DNA from: Arthrobacter sp. NIO-1057
GTDB lineage: Bacteria > Actinomycetota > Actinomycetes > Actinomycetales > Micrococcaceae
NCBI RefSeq assembly: GCF_900094805.1
Contig: NZ_FMAT01000001.1
Location: 186,001 to 250,000 of the forward strand
Length of the DNA: 64,000 nucleotides
Direction: 5' to 3'
A program made the translations under genes and the position numbers. Shown here one piece after another: positions 52,721 to 62,485 of this stretch. The notes under the pieces are model-generated. The model searched no databases, had not been told where the DNA came from, and was given only the letters and a program-made list of their open reading frames with translations. Numbering within the stretch: the stretch's first letter is position 1; every line of letters starts with the position of its first letter.

Positions 52721-54499
52721 ATGGTGCACATGGAGTCGAACTCAGATCAGACCACGCCTGCAATGAGCGATGTTACTGCAACCGCAGGAATCAATAACGT
52801 CACCATTGACAACCTCACCGAATTGCGTGAAGTACTCGCTGATCTAGTATTCGTCGGTAACCCGTTAGGTGCCGCAACTGAAATAGATCAGTTGCGAGAA
52901 AAAACGGTGCACCAAATCTCTGATTATTTGATACCACGTGTCTCAAATCTTGGAGCGCCACTACTTGCAGTTATTGGCGGTTCCACCGGTTCAGGTAAGT
53001 CCACATTGGTGAACTCGCTCATCGGTGAACAAGTAAGTGTCTCAGGTGCAGTTCGTCCAACAACGCGCACACCAGTGCTCGCTTTCAACCCCATAGATCA
53101 GCCATTTTTCCAATCTGACCGCGTGCTGCCCGAACTCTCTCGAATCGTTGGAAGCGGAGTACCAATCACTGGTGATTCCTCGCGTAACGATGCGCTCTTA
53201 ATGAAGCCACACGAGAGCGTGCCTCAGGGGCTAGCAATCCTTGATGCGCCAGATATTGATTCTGTCTCAGATGACAATAGGGCGCTGGCGGGCCAACTAC
53301 TCAACGCCGCGGACCTGTGGATTTTTGTGACCACCGCCAACAGATATGCCGATGCCCTGCCGTGGGAATTATTGACGGACGCAGGAGTAAGAGACATTAC
53401 AGTCTGTGTTGTGCTTAACCGAGTCCCGCCAGGCGCGGAACACGATATTGTGCCGGATCTACGCCGACTTCTAGCAGAGAAAAACCTAGACCCTGCCTTA
53501 TTGCACGTCTTTAATGAGACGGAACTCAATGATCAAAAACTGTTGCCACCGGAGCAAGTCGAACCGCTCTCGGCTTGGCTAAACTCCCTTGCGGAGGATT
53601 CAACTAAACGCCAAGAACTAGCAGCACAAACACTGGCAGGCGCATTACGACGCACCACCGCGGATGTAGGAGAGCTTCTCGCAGAGCTGCAGGATCAGGA
53701 AAAGCAGCTTGATGATCTACGACAACTGACCACTGAGCGATTTACTCAGGCACAAGAGCGAATCAACGCTGCGCTCAACGATGGGTCTTTGTTGCGTGGG
53801 GAGATCTTGGCACGCTGGCAAGATTTTGTTGGCGCAGGCGAACTGTTGCGGGGCATCGAAGGCGCCATTGGCCGTGTCCGGGACCGAGTCGGAGCATTCT
53901 TTTCGGGTAGACCGCCTGCTACTCATCGTGTGGAGCAAGCCATCGAATCAGGTTTACACACGGTCTTTATTGCAGAGATTACTAAAGCGTGTCACGATCT
54001 GGACAGATCTTGGAAAAATACACCGCTAGGAAAAGAGCTTCGAGATCAACTGGCGGCACCACGCCCACCAAAGGATCTTGATGAGCAAGCTGCTGAAAGT
54101 GTTCGGCTGTGGCGAAAAGACATTCTCGAGATGATTCGTGCCGAAGGTGCCGGCAAACGCAAAACAGCGCGGTTGGCTGCCTTTGGAGTTAACGGAGTTG
54201 CGGTAATTCTGATGGTTGTCGTTTTCGCATCTACCGCTGGACTGACAGGTATTGAAATCGGTATTGCTGGTGGATCTGCTGTGGTGGGGCAGAAACTCCT
54301 GGAGGCCATCTTTGGTGAGGATGCGGTACGACGAATGGCGACCCGAGCAAGAAAGATGTTGGATTCAAGGGCCCAAGCTTTGACCGGACAAACCATGGAA
54401 TTGTATTCCGCTGAAATTGATCGTGCCGCGCAGCCTGTGACTGCTCAAACTTTGAGCCGAGTTACCGACGCACTGAACGGCAAGGAGGCCAAGAAATGA
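52721..54499 (+). CDS. Membrane dynamin-like GTPase, first of a pair
   Basis: 592 residues. The GTPase domain (about 80-270) has a P-loop AVIGGSTGSGKSTLVNSLIG, an RPTTRTP switch and LDAPDIDS as G3; the usual NKxD is replaced by LNRVP, so base recognition may differ. A helical stalk follows (about 290-480) and a hydrophobic pair near residues 487-530 (GVNGVAVILMVVVFASTAGL). This is the pattern of bacterial dynamin-like or YfjP-type GTPases that remodel or scaffold membranes. ATG 52721 is chosen with AAGG just upstream; ATG 52730 is possible. Its stop overlaps the next GTPase start (ATGA). Confidence 0.82.
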   Translation: MVHMESNSDQTTPAMSDVTATAGINNVTIDNLTELREVLADLVFVGNPLGAATEIDQLREKTVHQISDYLIPRVSNLGAPLLAVIGGSTGSGKSTLVNSLIGEQVSVSGAVRPTTRTPVLAFNPIDQPFFQSDRVLPELSRIVGSGVPITGDSSRNDALLMKPHESVPQGLAILDAPDIDSVSDDNRALAGQLLNAADLWIFVTTANRYADALPWELLTDAGVRDITVCVVLNRVPPGAEHDIVPDLRRLLAEKNLDPALLHVFNETELNDQKLLPPEQVEPLSAWLNSLAEDSTKRQELAAQTLAGALRRTTADVGELLAELQDQEKQLDDLRQLTTERFTQAQERINAALNDGSLLRGEILARWQDFVGAGELLRGIEGAIGRVRDRVGAFFSGRPPATHRVEQAIESGLHTVFIAEITKACHDLDRSWKNTPLGKELRDQLAAPRPPKDLDEQAAESVRLWRKDILEMIRAEGAGKRKTARLAAFGVNGVAVILMVVVFASTAGLTGIEIGIAGGSAVVGQKLLEAIFGEDAVRRMATRARKMLDSRAQALTGQTMELYSAEIDRAAQPVTAQTLSRVTDALNGKEAKK

Positions 54500-56139
54500 C
54501 AGAACGAAAAGTTATCCGTGCTGTTAATGGTCTGAACAAGCAGATAGATAGTGTCGTGGAAGCAATGCAGCTTGCTGAACCTTACTTGGACTCAGAAAGC
54601 ATTGACTTGGCAGCGTCGGTGATCAGGAAATCTGAGTCACGCCGAAAATTATCTTCTGAACACGTTGTTGTTGGCCTATTCGGGGCGACCGGTAGTGGCA
54701 AGTCGACGCTATTTAACGCTTTAGTAGGTAGCGAATTGGCTTCCACGGGAGTGATCCGACCAACGACTACCAATACGGTTGCCGCTATTTGGGACACAGA
54801 AAATTCTGGCGAGCTATTGGATTGGCTTGAAGTGACAGACCGGCATGTGATCGCCGAGTCTTCCGGACTTAAACGCCGTTCCGCTAAAAATGAGTTTGAC
54901 TCTGGACTGTTGCTCCTCGATTTGCCGGATATGGATTCGACTAGGGTGGAGCACCACGAAATAGCCAAACGGCTAGTAGGCCAGGTCGATTTCCTCGTTT
55001 GGGTACTTGATCCCCAAAAGTACGCAGATGCATCCATTCATCATGGATACCTGAATTCTCTACGTAGCCAGCAGGGCAACATCTTGATAGTGCTGAACCA
55101 GATAGATCGTGTTGCCGAGTCAGACCGAAACAATATCGTCAGTTCCTTACGGGACATTCTCCTTGCCTCCGGGCTAGATCGCCTCCCTATCGTGTGTGCC
55201 TCGGCAACCACAGGAGAAGGACTAGAAGAAGTCCATCGGCAGATTGCCGCGGCTGCAAAGAACAAGGCGATCGCAACCCGTAGGCTTCGTGCGGATGTTG
55301 ACCAAGTGGTGCTTCATCTCAGCGAAGAACTCGGTGTTGGGATGGTTCGTCTTCCAAGCCAAATGAGTCAATCTGAGCTCGAACGAACCATCGCAAATGC
55401 ACACGGAGCACAGTACATTGCGGATGCGGTGGAAACATCCTACAAACTACGTGCCGCACGGCGCACTGGATGGCCACTAACTACGTGGCTGACCAGGTTG
55501 CGCAACGATCCTTTGCAACGAATGAACTTGGGACGGAAACGTGATGATCCTGAACTATCCATCACCTCACGCCCGGAACTTTCAGTTGCCGAATCTGCAG
55601 CCATAGATCATGCAGTTGACACCTATGTCCAGCAAGCTACAGAGGACCTGCCTGATAGCTGGAACGAGCCAATCAGGGAACAGGTAGGATCCCATCTCCA
55701 GCAACTGAATGGGGCAGTTGATGCCGCAATTGCCGGCACTGACCTAGGCATCGAGAAGACTTCATGGTGGTGGCCGTTAGTCAAGTTTATCCAGTGGGTC
55801 TCACTGCTGGCTGCTCTTGTTGGGGCACTGTGGTTAGCAGCCTACCCTTTGGCGGGCTACTTCCAATTTAACCTTCCAGAAGCTCCGCGTGTTGAAGGTA
55901 TAGCGTTTCCAACCCTCATCTTAGTGATAGGCGTACTGCTTGGTATCGTCCTAGGAATTGGGTGTTCATTCGTCAATCGAATAGTGGCTAAAGTTAAACG
56001 TAGGAAGGCGTTAAAGAATATAGAACGTTCAGTATCCGGCTTAGTTCGCACGGCGGTTGTTGAACCGGTGGATGAGTATTTGAATACCTATAACCGTTAC
56101 GCCTCCCTTATTACGTCAGCAGCAAAGAAAGCCGAATAG
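54496..56139 (+). CDS. Membrane dynamin-like GTPase, second of a pair
   Basis: 547 residues. VVVGLFGATGSGKSTLFNALVG (P-loop), IRPTTTNTVAAIWD (switch), LLLDLPDMDS (G3) and IVLNQIDRV (G4) are intact. A helical region is followed by two membrane helices (about 428-452, WVSLLAALVGALWLAAYPLAG, and 470-498, LILVIGVLLGIVLGIGC) and a basic tail. Paired GTPases with an overlapping start suggest a heteromeric complex, as in DynA/DynB or IniA/IniC of other actinobacteria; this comparison is by layout only. It precedes thiL by 6 bases. Confidence 0.82.
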   Translation: MTERKVIRAVNGLNKQIDSVVEAMQLAEPYLDSESIDLAASVIRKSESRRKLSSEHVVVGLFGATGSGKSTLFNALVGSELASTGVIRPTTTNTVAAIWDTENSGELLDWLEVTDRHVIAESSGLKRRSAKNEFDSGLLLLDLPDMDSTRVEHHEIAKRLVGQVDFLVWVLDPQKYADASIHHGYLNSLRSQQGNILIVLNQIDRVAESDRNNIVSSLRDILLASGLDRLPIVCASATTGEGLEEVHRQIAAAAKNKAIATRRLRADVDQVVLHLSEELGVGMVRLPSQMSQSELERTIANAHGAQYIADAVETSYKLRAARRTGWPLTTWLTRLRNDPLQRMNLGRKRDDPELSITSRPELSVAESAAIDHAVDTYVQQATEDLPDSWNEPIREQVGSHLQQLNGAVDAAIAGTDLGIEKTSWWWPLVKFIQWVSLLAALVGALWLAAYPLAGYFQFNLPEAPRVEGIAFPTLILVIGVLLGIVLGIGCSFVNRIVAKVKRRKALKNIERSVSGLVRTAVVEPVDEYLNTYNRYASLITSAAKKAE

Positions 56140-56145
56140 AACTCT

Positions 56146-57156
56146 GTGACTAGTAATCAGCCTGAAGCTACCGTTGGAGACCTTGGCGAGCAAGGAATAC
56201 TTGAGACTATTCTTCCGTTACTTGACTCGCGGAAGGCTAATCTTGGTCCCGGAGACGATGCTGGTGCGCTGAGTGTTAAAGGTTCAGAGGTCCTCGTGTC
56301 GGTGGACACTCTTGTCGAAAACCAAGACTTCAAATTGGTGTGGCCTAGCGGTCTTGAGCACCGTGCCTACGACATCGGTTGGAAATCGATTGCCCAGAAT
56401 GTTTCGGACATCAACGCTATGGGCGGCACATCCACTGGAGCCGTCATTTCCCTGTCACTACCGGCATCTACGTCTCTTGAGTGGGTTAAGGACTTTGCCC
56501 AGGGCATCGCAGAAGCGATTAACTCACTTGGGGCCAACGAGTTGACCATTCTCGGGGGAGATCTCGGTAAGTCAACGGAAATCTCGGTCACCACCACGGT
56601 ATTGGGGGAGTGCGCCCACGGAAAGATTCTTCGTTCCGGTGCTAAGCCAGGGGACTCGATCGCAGTGGCTGGCCGATTAGGTGATGCCGGTGCAGGGCTA
56701 GCAGTTCTGGAGCACAGTCGGGATGCAAATACTTGGAACCGTGCCGTGCGCCGCATTGCAGAAGCGCAATGCAGGCCAGTTCCACCGCTTGGCTCGGGAC
56801 CACGGGCCGCGGAAGCCGGGGCCCACGCGATGATGGACATCTCCGATGGTTTGGTGCGCGACTCCGCGCGTCTTGCCAAGAGTAGCGGCGTGAATATCGA
56901 TTTTAATCGACAGGCTCTGCAAACTTTTGCGACACGTTTGACTCCTGCAGCTCAATTGACCGGCATTGACCCCATGGAATGGGTATTGCACGGTGGTGAA
57001 GATTTTGGGCTACTGGCGACTTTCCCGACCGGCACAGAAATACCCGAAGAGTTCACGGTCATTGGCGCCGTGACGGCGCGCAGTGGACGGCGTTCACAAG
57101 TGAGCGTTGACGGGAAGCTAGTGACTGCCAACTCCGGCTTTGATCATTTCAACTAA
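56146..57156 (+). CDS. thiL: Thiamine-monophosphate kinase
   Basis: 336 residues. It phosphorylates thiamine monophosphate to the active diphosphate with ATP. GEQGILETILPLLDS, the Mg-binding GPGDDAGAL, DTLVENQDFKL, SDINAMGG, GGDLGKST, MMDISDGLVRD and LHGGEDFGLLATF are the family motifs (PurM-like fold). GTG start directly after the GTPase pair, so it is probably transcribed with them. It is convergent with ltbR; a small TGCTT/AAGCA hairpin with a T-run lies between. Confidence 0.94.
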   Translation: MTSNQPEATVGDLGEQGILETILPLLDSRKANLGPGDDAGALSVKGSEVLVSVDTLVENQDFKLVWPSGLEHRAYDIGWKSIAQNVSDINAMGGTSTGAVISLSLPASTSLEWVKDFAQGIAEAINSLGANELTILGGDLGKSTEISVTTTVLGECAHGKILRSGAKPGDSIAVAGRLGDAGAGLAVLEHSRDANTWNRAVRRIAEAQCRPVPPLGSGPRAAEAGAHAMMDISDGLVRDSARLAKSSGVNIDFNRQALQTFATRLTPAAQLTGIDPMEWVLHGGEDFGLLATFPTGTEIPEEFTVIGAVTARSGRRSQVSVDGKLVTANSGFDHFN

Positions 57157-57180
57157 TATGAAGATGCTTCAAAGCACTTT

Positions 57181-57906
57181 TTAGGCATGGTCGTTTTGAA
57201 CTCGAAGTAGTTCAGAAAGTTCGTGGGCTGCACTGGTCACTGCTTCGTGATGAATCTTGCCGGGCTGGCGGGTTAAGCGCTCGATAGGTCCGGAGAGAGA
57301 CAGTGCTGCGATGACTCGTCCGGACTGGCCGCGGACCGGTGCGGATACAGAGGCCACTCCGGGTTCGCGTTCTCCCAAGGACTGGGCCCATCCGCGCCGG
57401 CGCACACCAGCCAATATAGTTGGGGTGAAACGCGCGTGATGCAGTCCCTCGACCATGCGTTCATTGTCTTCCCATGCCAACAGGATCTGAGCTGCAGAGC
57501 CTGCCTTCATGGATAACTGAGTTCCGACAGGAATGGTGTCGCGCAGGCCAATAGGACGCTCGGCGCTGGCGATACACACACGGAAGTCTCCCTGCTTGCG
57601 GAAAATCTGTGTACTTTCGCCCGTGAGATCTCGCAGTTTGAGAAGAATTGGTCCTGCTGCGCTGACCAAGCGGTCCTCGCCTGCGGCACTGGCCAGTTCC
57701 ACCAGGCGGTTTCCCAGTTCGAAACGGCCGTGCATGTCTCTGCCTACCAGTCCGTGGTGAACTAAAGACTGAGCGATGCGATGCACCGTAGGGCGCGAAA
57801 TATCAGTCAACTCCACCAACTGAGAAAGGGACGTTGGTCCGTTTTCTAATGCGTTGAGGATGGCTGCCGCTTTATCTAGAACACCAACACCGCTACCTAT
57901 TGTCAT
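57181..57906 (-). CDS. ltbR: IclR-family regulator, LtbR-like
   Basis: 241 residues. N-terminal winged helix: VLDKAAAILNALENGPTSLSQL and SRPTVHRIAQSLVHHGLV; C-terminal effector domain: RDTIPVGTQLSMKAGSAAQILLA, WAQSLGEREPGVASVSAPV and VIAALSLSGPIERL. In Corynebacterium the IclR member next to leuCD is LtbR, which represses leuB, leuCD and tryptophan genes; the identical placement here supports the name. Its promoter (TTGAAT, 17 bases, GATACT) contains the TCTCA-N5-TGAGA repeat, suggesting self-control. The ATG follows the -10 box by only 6 bases, so the message is probably leaderless. Confidence 0.85.
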   Translation of the reverse strand: MTIGSGVGVLDKAAAILNALENGPTSLSQLVELTDISRPTVHRIAQSLVHHGLVGRDMHGRFELGNRLVELASAAGEDRLVSAAGPILLKLRDLTGESTQIFRKQGDFRVCIASAERPIGLRDTIPVGTQLSMKAGSAAQILLAWEDNERMVEGLHHARFTPTILAGVRRRGWAQSLGEREPGVASVSAPVRGQSGRVIAALSLSGPIERLTRQPGKIHHEAVTSAAHELSELLRVQNDHA

Positions 57907-57912
57907 AGCTCA

Positions 57913-57941
57913 AGTATCACGTCTCATTATTTGAGATTCAA
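57913..57941 (-). promoter_or_regulatory. ltbR promoter with embedded operator
   Basis: On the minus strand, TTGAAT (57936-57941) and GATACT (57913-57918) are spaced exactly 17 bases. The palindrome TCTCA-TTATT-TGAGA (57922-57936) sits between and at the -35. The same repeat geometry occurs upstream of leuB (46133). A leuC promoter must read rightward from this region, but no clear box was found. Confidence 0.6.
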
Positions 57942-58019
57942 GTCCGCATACTGGAAATGACCGACTGTGAAGTGTCAAAGTTGAGTTACCACAATTACGT
58001 AGCTTGAGGAGTGTGTCGC

Positions 58020-59468
58020 ATGTCCGCCATGCAGTCGCCCCAGACATTGGCAGAAAAAGTTTGGAGTGCACATGTTGTGCGCCAAGGTGAAGGTAATGGA
58101 GAGTCCCGCCAGCCGGACTTGATCTACATTGATCTTCATCTCCTACACGAGGTGACCTCACCGCAGGCCTTTGAGGGGCTTCGTCTGGCCGGGCGTCAGC
58201 TGCGCCGTCCAGACCTGACCATCGCGACGGAAGACCACAACACTCCAACGCTTGATATCGACAAGCCCATCGCGGATCTGACCAGCCGTACCCAGATTAA
58301 TACCCTGCGTGATAACTGCAAGGAATTCGGGGTACGTCTTCACTCCTTAGGTGACAAAGAACAGGGAATTGTCCACGTCGTTGGCCCGCAGTTGGGATTG
58401 ACTCAGCCGGGCATGACCGTGGTCTGCGGTGACTCCCACACGTCAACGCACGGCGCTTTTGGAGCGCTGGCCTTCGGTATCGGCACCTCCGAGGTGGAGC
58501 ATGTCATGGCCACTCAGTCATTAAGTCTGAAGCCATTCAAAACCATGGCCATCAATGTTGAAGGTACTTTGAAGCCGGGCGTCACCTCCAAAGACATCAT
58601 CTTGGCCGTCATCGCCAAGATTGGTACCGGTGGTGGCCAGGGATACGTGCTTGAATACCGTGGTTCAGCCATTCGTTCGCTGTCCATGGACGCTCGCATG
58701 ACCATCTGCAACATGTCCATTGAGGCGGGCGCTCGTGCTGGCATGATTGCTCCAGACGAGACGACTTTTGAATACATTAAGGGCCGTCCTCACGCTCCCA
58801 AGGGCAAAGATTGGGATGCTGCAGTAGCAGACTGGAAGGAATTGCACTCCGATGAAGGAGCGCAATTTGATGCAGAGGTCTTCTTGAATGCGGATGACCT
58901 GGAACCATTTGTTACCTGGGGAACCAACCCCGGGCAAGGTATTTCACTCTCGCAGCGTGTTCCTTCACCAGAAGATTTTGAAGACGAGAATGATCGCAAG
59001 GCTTGCGAACGCGCGCTGAACTATATGGGACTCACCGGCGGTACGCCGATGAAGGACATCCGTGTGGATACGGTCTTCTTGGGCTCCTGCACCAACTCCC
59101 GCATGGAAGACTTGCGCGCCGCAGCAACAGTGATCAAGGGTAAGACTAAGGATCCTAATGTTCGCATGATTGTTGTTCCTGGTTCGGCGCGCGTACGACT
59201 GGAAGCAGAAGCAGAAGGACTTGATCAGGTATTCAAGGACTTCGGTGCTGAATGGCGCTTCGCCGGTTGCTCCATGTGCTTGGGAATGAATCCTGATCAG
59301 CTGGATGAGGGGGAGCGTTGCGCTTCAACCTCTAACCGTAACTTTGAAGGCCGTCAGGGTAAGGGCGGACGTACCCACCTGGTTTCGCCTCTGGTTGCAG
59401 CAGCTACCGCCATTCGCGGTACGTTCTCATCACCTAGCGACCTGATCAACGAACCGGCCGCAGTCTAG
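58020..59468 (+). CDS. leuC: 3-isopropylmalate dehydratase large subunit
   Basis: 482 residues from ATG 58020, chosen because GAGGAG ends 8 bases upstream; GTG 58011 overlaps that site. With LeuD it isomerises 2-isopropylmalate to 3-isopropylmalate through a 4Fe-4S cluster. Aconitase-type motifs: [49 protein letters not shown] (first cluster Cys) and [15 protein letters not shown] (the other two). The gene starts about 84 bases from the LtbR-type palindrome and precedes leuD by 14 bases. Confidence 0.96.
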   Translation: MSAMQSPQTLAEKVWSAHVVRQGEGNGESRQPDLIYIDLHLLHEVTSPQAFEGLRLAGRQLRRPDLTIATEDHNTPTLDIDKPIADLTSRTQINTLRDNCKEFGVRLHSLGDKEQGIVHVVGPQLGLTQPGMTVVCGDSHTSTHGAFGALAFGIGTSEVEHVMATQSLSLKPFKTMAINVEGTLKPGVTSKDIILAVIAKIGTGGGQGYVLEYRGSAIRSLSMDARMTICNMSIEAGARAGMIAPDETTFEYIKGRPHAPKGKDWDAAVADWKELHSDEGAQFDAEVFLNADDLEPFVTWGTNPGQGISLSQRVPSPEDFEDENDRKACERALNYMGLTGGTPMKDIRVDTVFLGSCTNSRMEDLRAAATVIKGKTKDPNVRMIVVPGSARVRLEAEAEGLDQVFKDFGAEWRFAGCSMCLGMNPDQLDEGERCASTSNRNFEGRQGKGGRTHLVSPLVAAATAIRGTFSSPSDLINEPAAV

Positions 59469-59482
59469 AAAGGATTACCAAG

Positions 59483-60088
59483 ATGGAAAAGATTATTACC
59501 CACACCGGCATTGGCGTTCCGCTGCGACAGAGCAACGTGGATACGGATCAGATCATCCCTGCTGTGTACCTCAAGCGCATTACCCGTACCGGCTTTGAAG
59601 ATGCCTTGTTTGCTGGCTGGCGCCGGGATGAGTATTTCATTCTGAACCAGGAGCCTTTCAATACCGGCTCTGTGCTGGTAGCTGGCCCCGACTTTGGTAC
59701 CGGATCCTCGCGTGAACACGCTGTATGGGCACTGAAGGATTACGGCTTCAAAGCCGTGATCTCGGCTCGTTTCGCTGACATTTTCCGTGGCAACTCGGGC
59801 AAGCAGGGTTTGGTTGCGGCTGAAGTCGCACAAAGTGACATTGAGCTGATCTGGAAGGAACTGGAAAACAATCCAGGTACCACGGTGACCGTTGATCTTG
59901 AATCGCGCACCGTACAGTGCGGATCCATTTCTGCACCATTCCAGATTGATGACTACACTCGTTGGCGTCTGATGGAAGGGCTGGATGACATCGGCCTGAC
60001 CCTGCAGCATGAAGAGGACATCACCGCTTACGAGGCGAAGCGTCCGGGGCATAAGCCTAAAACTCTGCCAGCTCAGACTGCGGGATAA
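59483..60088 (+). CDS. leuD: 3-isopropylmalate dehydratase small subunit
   Basis: 201 residues. Swivelling aconitase domain paired with Leu[40 protein letters not shown] and the [14 protein letters not shown] segment. ATG with AAAGGA 8 bases upstream. It forms an operon with leuC that ends at a strong terminator. Confidence 0.96.
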   Translation: MEKIITHTGIGVPLRQSNVDTDQIIPAVYLKRITRTGFEDALFAGWRRDEYFILNQEPFNTGSVLVAGPDFGTGSSREHAVWALKDYGFKAVISARFADIFRGNSGKQGLVAAEVAQSDIELIWKELENNPGTTVTVDLESRTVQCGSISAPFQIDDYTRWRLMEGLDDIGLTLQHEEDITAYEAKRPGHKPKTLPAQTAG

Positions 60089-60111
60089 TCAGTCTTTTGT
60101 GAAGCTGGAAT

Positions 60112-60160
60112 AATCGGTCCGCTCTTCCCTGTTCTATTAATGGGAGAGCGGACCGATTTG
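60112..60160 (+). terminator. Intrinsic terminator after leuD
   Basis: AATCGGTCCGCTCTTCCC (60112-60129) pairs with GGGAGAGCGGACCGATT (60142-60158) with one bulge; a short T-tract follows. Confidence 0.88.
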
Positions 60161-60345
60161 CTCTTTTAGGGCACGCATACTGTTAGGTCCTCCACGTGGC
60201 TGAAAGCATGCTCACAATGTGTGCGCCACGGGTTGATCTGAACATACCAGCGGGTATAGAAGCGGTATGCTTGCTTAGTCCTGCCAGTTCGAAAGCTCAG
60301 AGGCTTCGGCGGGCGATAACGACAACGCGATGAGGTAATTCATAC

Positions 60346-61665
60346 ATGGGTAAGATCTTGACGATCCATGGCGGTGTTCCACTAAACGGCACCGTACGAG
60401 TCGGCGGAGCAAAGAACCTAGTGCCAAAAGCCATGGTTGCAGCTCTGCTTGGTAGCACTCCTTCAATTCTGCGCAACGTGCCAGAGATTAAAGATGTCGT
60501 CGTAGTACGAAGCCTGCTTGAACTTCATGGTGTCAAGGTAGACCAGGATGAAGCTACCGGTGACCTCACCCTTGATCCGACTCAGGTTAAGACTGCCTCA
60601 AACCAGGCCATCGATGCCCATGCTGGTGACTCTCGCATTCCCATCCTCTTCTGTGGACCATTGATCCACTCTTTGGGTGAGGCATTCATTCCAGATTTGG
60701 GTGGCTGCCGCATTGGTGACCGCCCCATTGACTTCCACTTAGAGGTACTGCGCGAATTCGGTGCCGTGGTGGACAAGGCTCCTGACGGTATTCGCATCTC
60801 GGCTCCTAACGGACTGACCGGTGCCAAGCTCTCCTTGCAGTACCCAAGCGTCGGCACCACCGAGCAGGTATTGCTTTCTGCTGTGCGCGCCAAGGGTGTC
60901 ACCGAGGTGAGCAACGCGGCTATTGAGCCAGAAATCTTGGATCTGATCTCGCTGTTGCAGAAGATGGGCGCCATTATCTCTGTACACCGTGACCGAGTCA
61001 TTCGCATTCAGGGCGTTGAAAGGCTCACCGGTTTTGACCACACCGCATTGCCAGACCGCAACGAAGCCGCTTCTTGGGCTTCTGCTGCGTTGGTCACCAA
61101 GGGTGATATTTTCGTTCAGGATGCGCAGCAGCGTGACCTGACCGCTTTCCTTCACGTCTACCGTCAGATTGGTGGGGAATTCGAGGTCAAGTCCAACGGC
61201 ATTCGTTTCTACCACCCAGGTGGAGATCTCAATCCACTGATCTTGGAAACTGACGTCCACCCAGGATTCATGACTGACTGGCAGCAGCCATTGGTTGTTG
61301 CGCTGACTCAGGCCAAGGGTGTTTCCGTAATTCACGAAACCGTTTATGAGAACCGTTTCGGGTTCACTGACGCGCTGGTGCGCATGGGCTCCACGGTTCA
61401 GGTACACACCGACTGCCTCGGTTCCACCCCCTGCCGCTTTGGACAGCGTAACTTCAAGCACTCTGCAGTAGTTGTGGGCCCAGCTAAGCTCACCGGTGCT
61501 GACATTGATGTTCCGGACCTTCGTGGCGGTTTCTCCCACCTGATTGCAGCCCTTGCAGCAGAAGGCACCAGCCGTGTGACCGGCATTGAAATCATCAACC
61601 GCGGTTACGAGCACTTCATGGAGAAGCTTGAAGGCTTGGGCGCTAACGTTGAGTTGAGCAACTAA
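60346..61665 (+). CDS. murA: UDP-N-acetylglucosamine 1-carboxyvinyltransferase
   Basis: 439 residues. It transfers enolpyruvate from PEP to UDP-GlcNAc, the first committed step of peptidoglycan synthesis. GAKNLVPKAMVAALL holds the conserved Lys and Asn; GGCRIGDRPIDFHLEVL holds the catalytic Cys that fosfomycin attacks; DHTALPDRNEAASW and DVHPGFMTDWQQP are substrate loops. ATG with GAGGT about 9 bases before it. A long open frame on the opposite strand is a shadow. plsC follows at 18 bases. Confidence 0.96.
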   Translation: MGKILTIHGGVPLNGTVRVGGAKNLVPKAMVAALLGSTPSILRNVPEIKDVVVVRSLLELHGVKVDQDEATGDLTLDPTQVKTASNQAIDAHAGDSRIPILFCGPLIHSLGEAFIPDLGGCRIGDRPIDFHLEVLREFGAVVDKAPDGIRISAPNGLTGAKLSLQYPSVGTTEQVLLSAVRAKGVTEVSNAAIEPEILDLISLLQKMGAIISVHRDRVIRIQGVERLTGFDHTALPDRNEAASWASAALVTKGDIFVQDAQQRDLTAFLHVYRQIGGEFEVKSNGIRFYHPGGDLNPLILETDVHPGFMTDWQQPLVVALTQAKGVSVIHETVYENRFGFTDALVRMGSTVQVHTDCLGSTPCRFGQRNFKHSAVVVGPAKLTGADIDVPDLRGGFSHLIAALAAEGTSRVTGIEIINRGYEHFMEKLEGLGANVELSN

Positions 61666-61683
61666 CACAAAGGGGTCTTGTCC

Positions 61684-62448
61684 GTGGTTAAGATCCTGGC
61701 TACAGGTGAGTCTGCAAAAACCAAGCGAGTTTTCTCTGTACTGGCCGGAATTGTTCGTCCGGTGATGAATGGATTGATGGGTAAGACGTGGAAGGGTTTT
61801 GAAAACCTTCCACAGGGCGGATACATCGTTTGTCCCAATCATCTGACAGAAATTGATCCTCTCGTGGTGGGCCACGCCATTTACAGCAATGGCCGGCTTC
61901 CTCGCTGGTTGGCCAAAGAGTCACTTTTTAAGCCACCCGTACTCGGCTGGGTTATGCGTGCTTCTGGTCAGGTGCCGGTATCGCGTAACTCGGCCAGTGC
62001 TGGCGAATCCCTTAAGCAAGCTCAGAAGGTTCTGGATGCTGGCGGGGTCATTGTGATTTACCCCGAAGGCACTCTGACCAGAGATCCCAACCTGTGGCCA
62101 ATGATTGGGCGTACTGGTGCTGCCCGTCTTGCCCTGCAGACAGGTGCTCCCGTGGTACCCATGGCCCACTGGGGAGACCAAGAACTATTGCCGAGGTACT
62201 CCAAGAAGGTTTACCTCTTCCCACGTAAACATGTCACCGTATCCGTTGGTCCGCCGGTAGATCTGGATGACTTGCGGGGAGGTCCTCGAACCCGCACCGT
62301 TCTTCAGGAAGCGACTGACCGCATCATGGATGCGATTACTGGCTTGCAGGCAGAATTGCGTCAGGAAGAACCACCGGCAAAGCGTTGGGATCCGAGCGAA
62401 CACGGCCAAGCGCAAACTGGCCGTAGTTTCGAAAAGCCGGATAATTAA
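61684..62448 (+). CDS. plsC: 1-acyl-sn-glycerol-3-phosphate acyltransferase
   Basis: 254 residues. It adds the second acyl chain to lysophosphatidate. The HX4D motif is in CPNHLTEIDPLVVG and the second block in IYPEGTLTRDPNLW. GTG 61684 is preferred over TTG 61678 because AGGGG lies 8 bases before it and only 2 before the TTG. The protein is probably bound to the inner face of the membrane by its N-terminal helix. It sits in an operon-like row with murA and gpsA; the C-terminal tail is charged and probably disordered. Confidence 0.92.
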   Translation: MVKILATGESAKTKRVFSVLAGIVRPVMNGLMGKTWKGFENLPQGGYIVCPNHLTEIDPLVVGHAIYSNGRLPRWLAKESLFKPPVLGWVMRASGQVPVSRNSASAGESLKQAQKVLDAGGVIVIYPEGTLTRDPNLWPMIGRTGAARLALQTGAPVVPMAHWGDQELLPRYSKKVYLFPRKHVTVSVGPPVDLDDLRGGPRTRTVLQEATDRIMDAITGLQAELRQEEPPAKRWDPSEHGQAQTGRSFEKPDN

Positions 62449-62485
62449 CCACAACACGTGATCATCACTTTCTAGAGGACTGAGA

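Noticed and set aside
60739-61875. Open frame of 378 codons on the minus strand opposite murA
   Set aside because: It lies fully across murA and the plsC start, has no ribosome binding site, and its protein has no recognisable motif; murA on the plus strand is certain.
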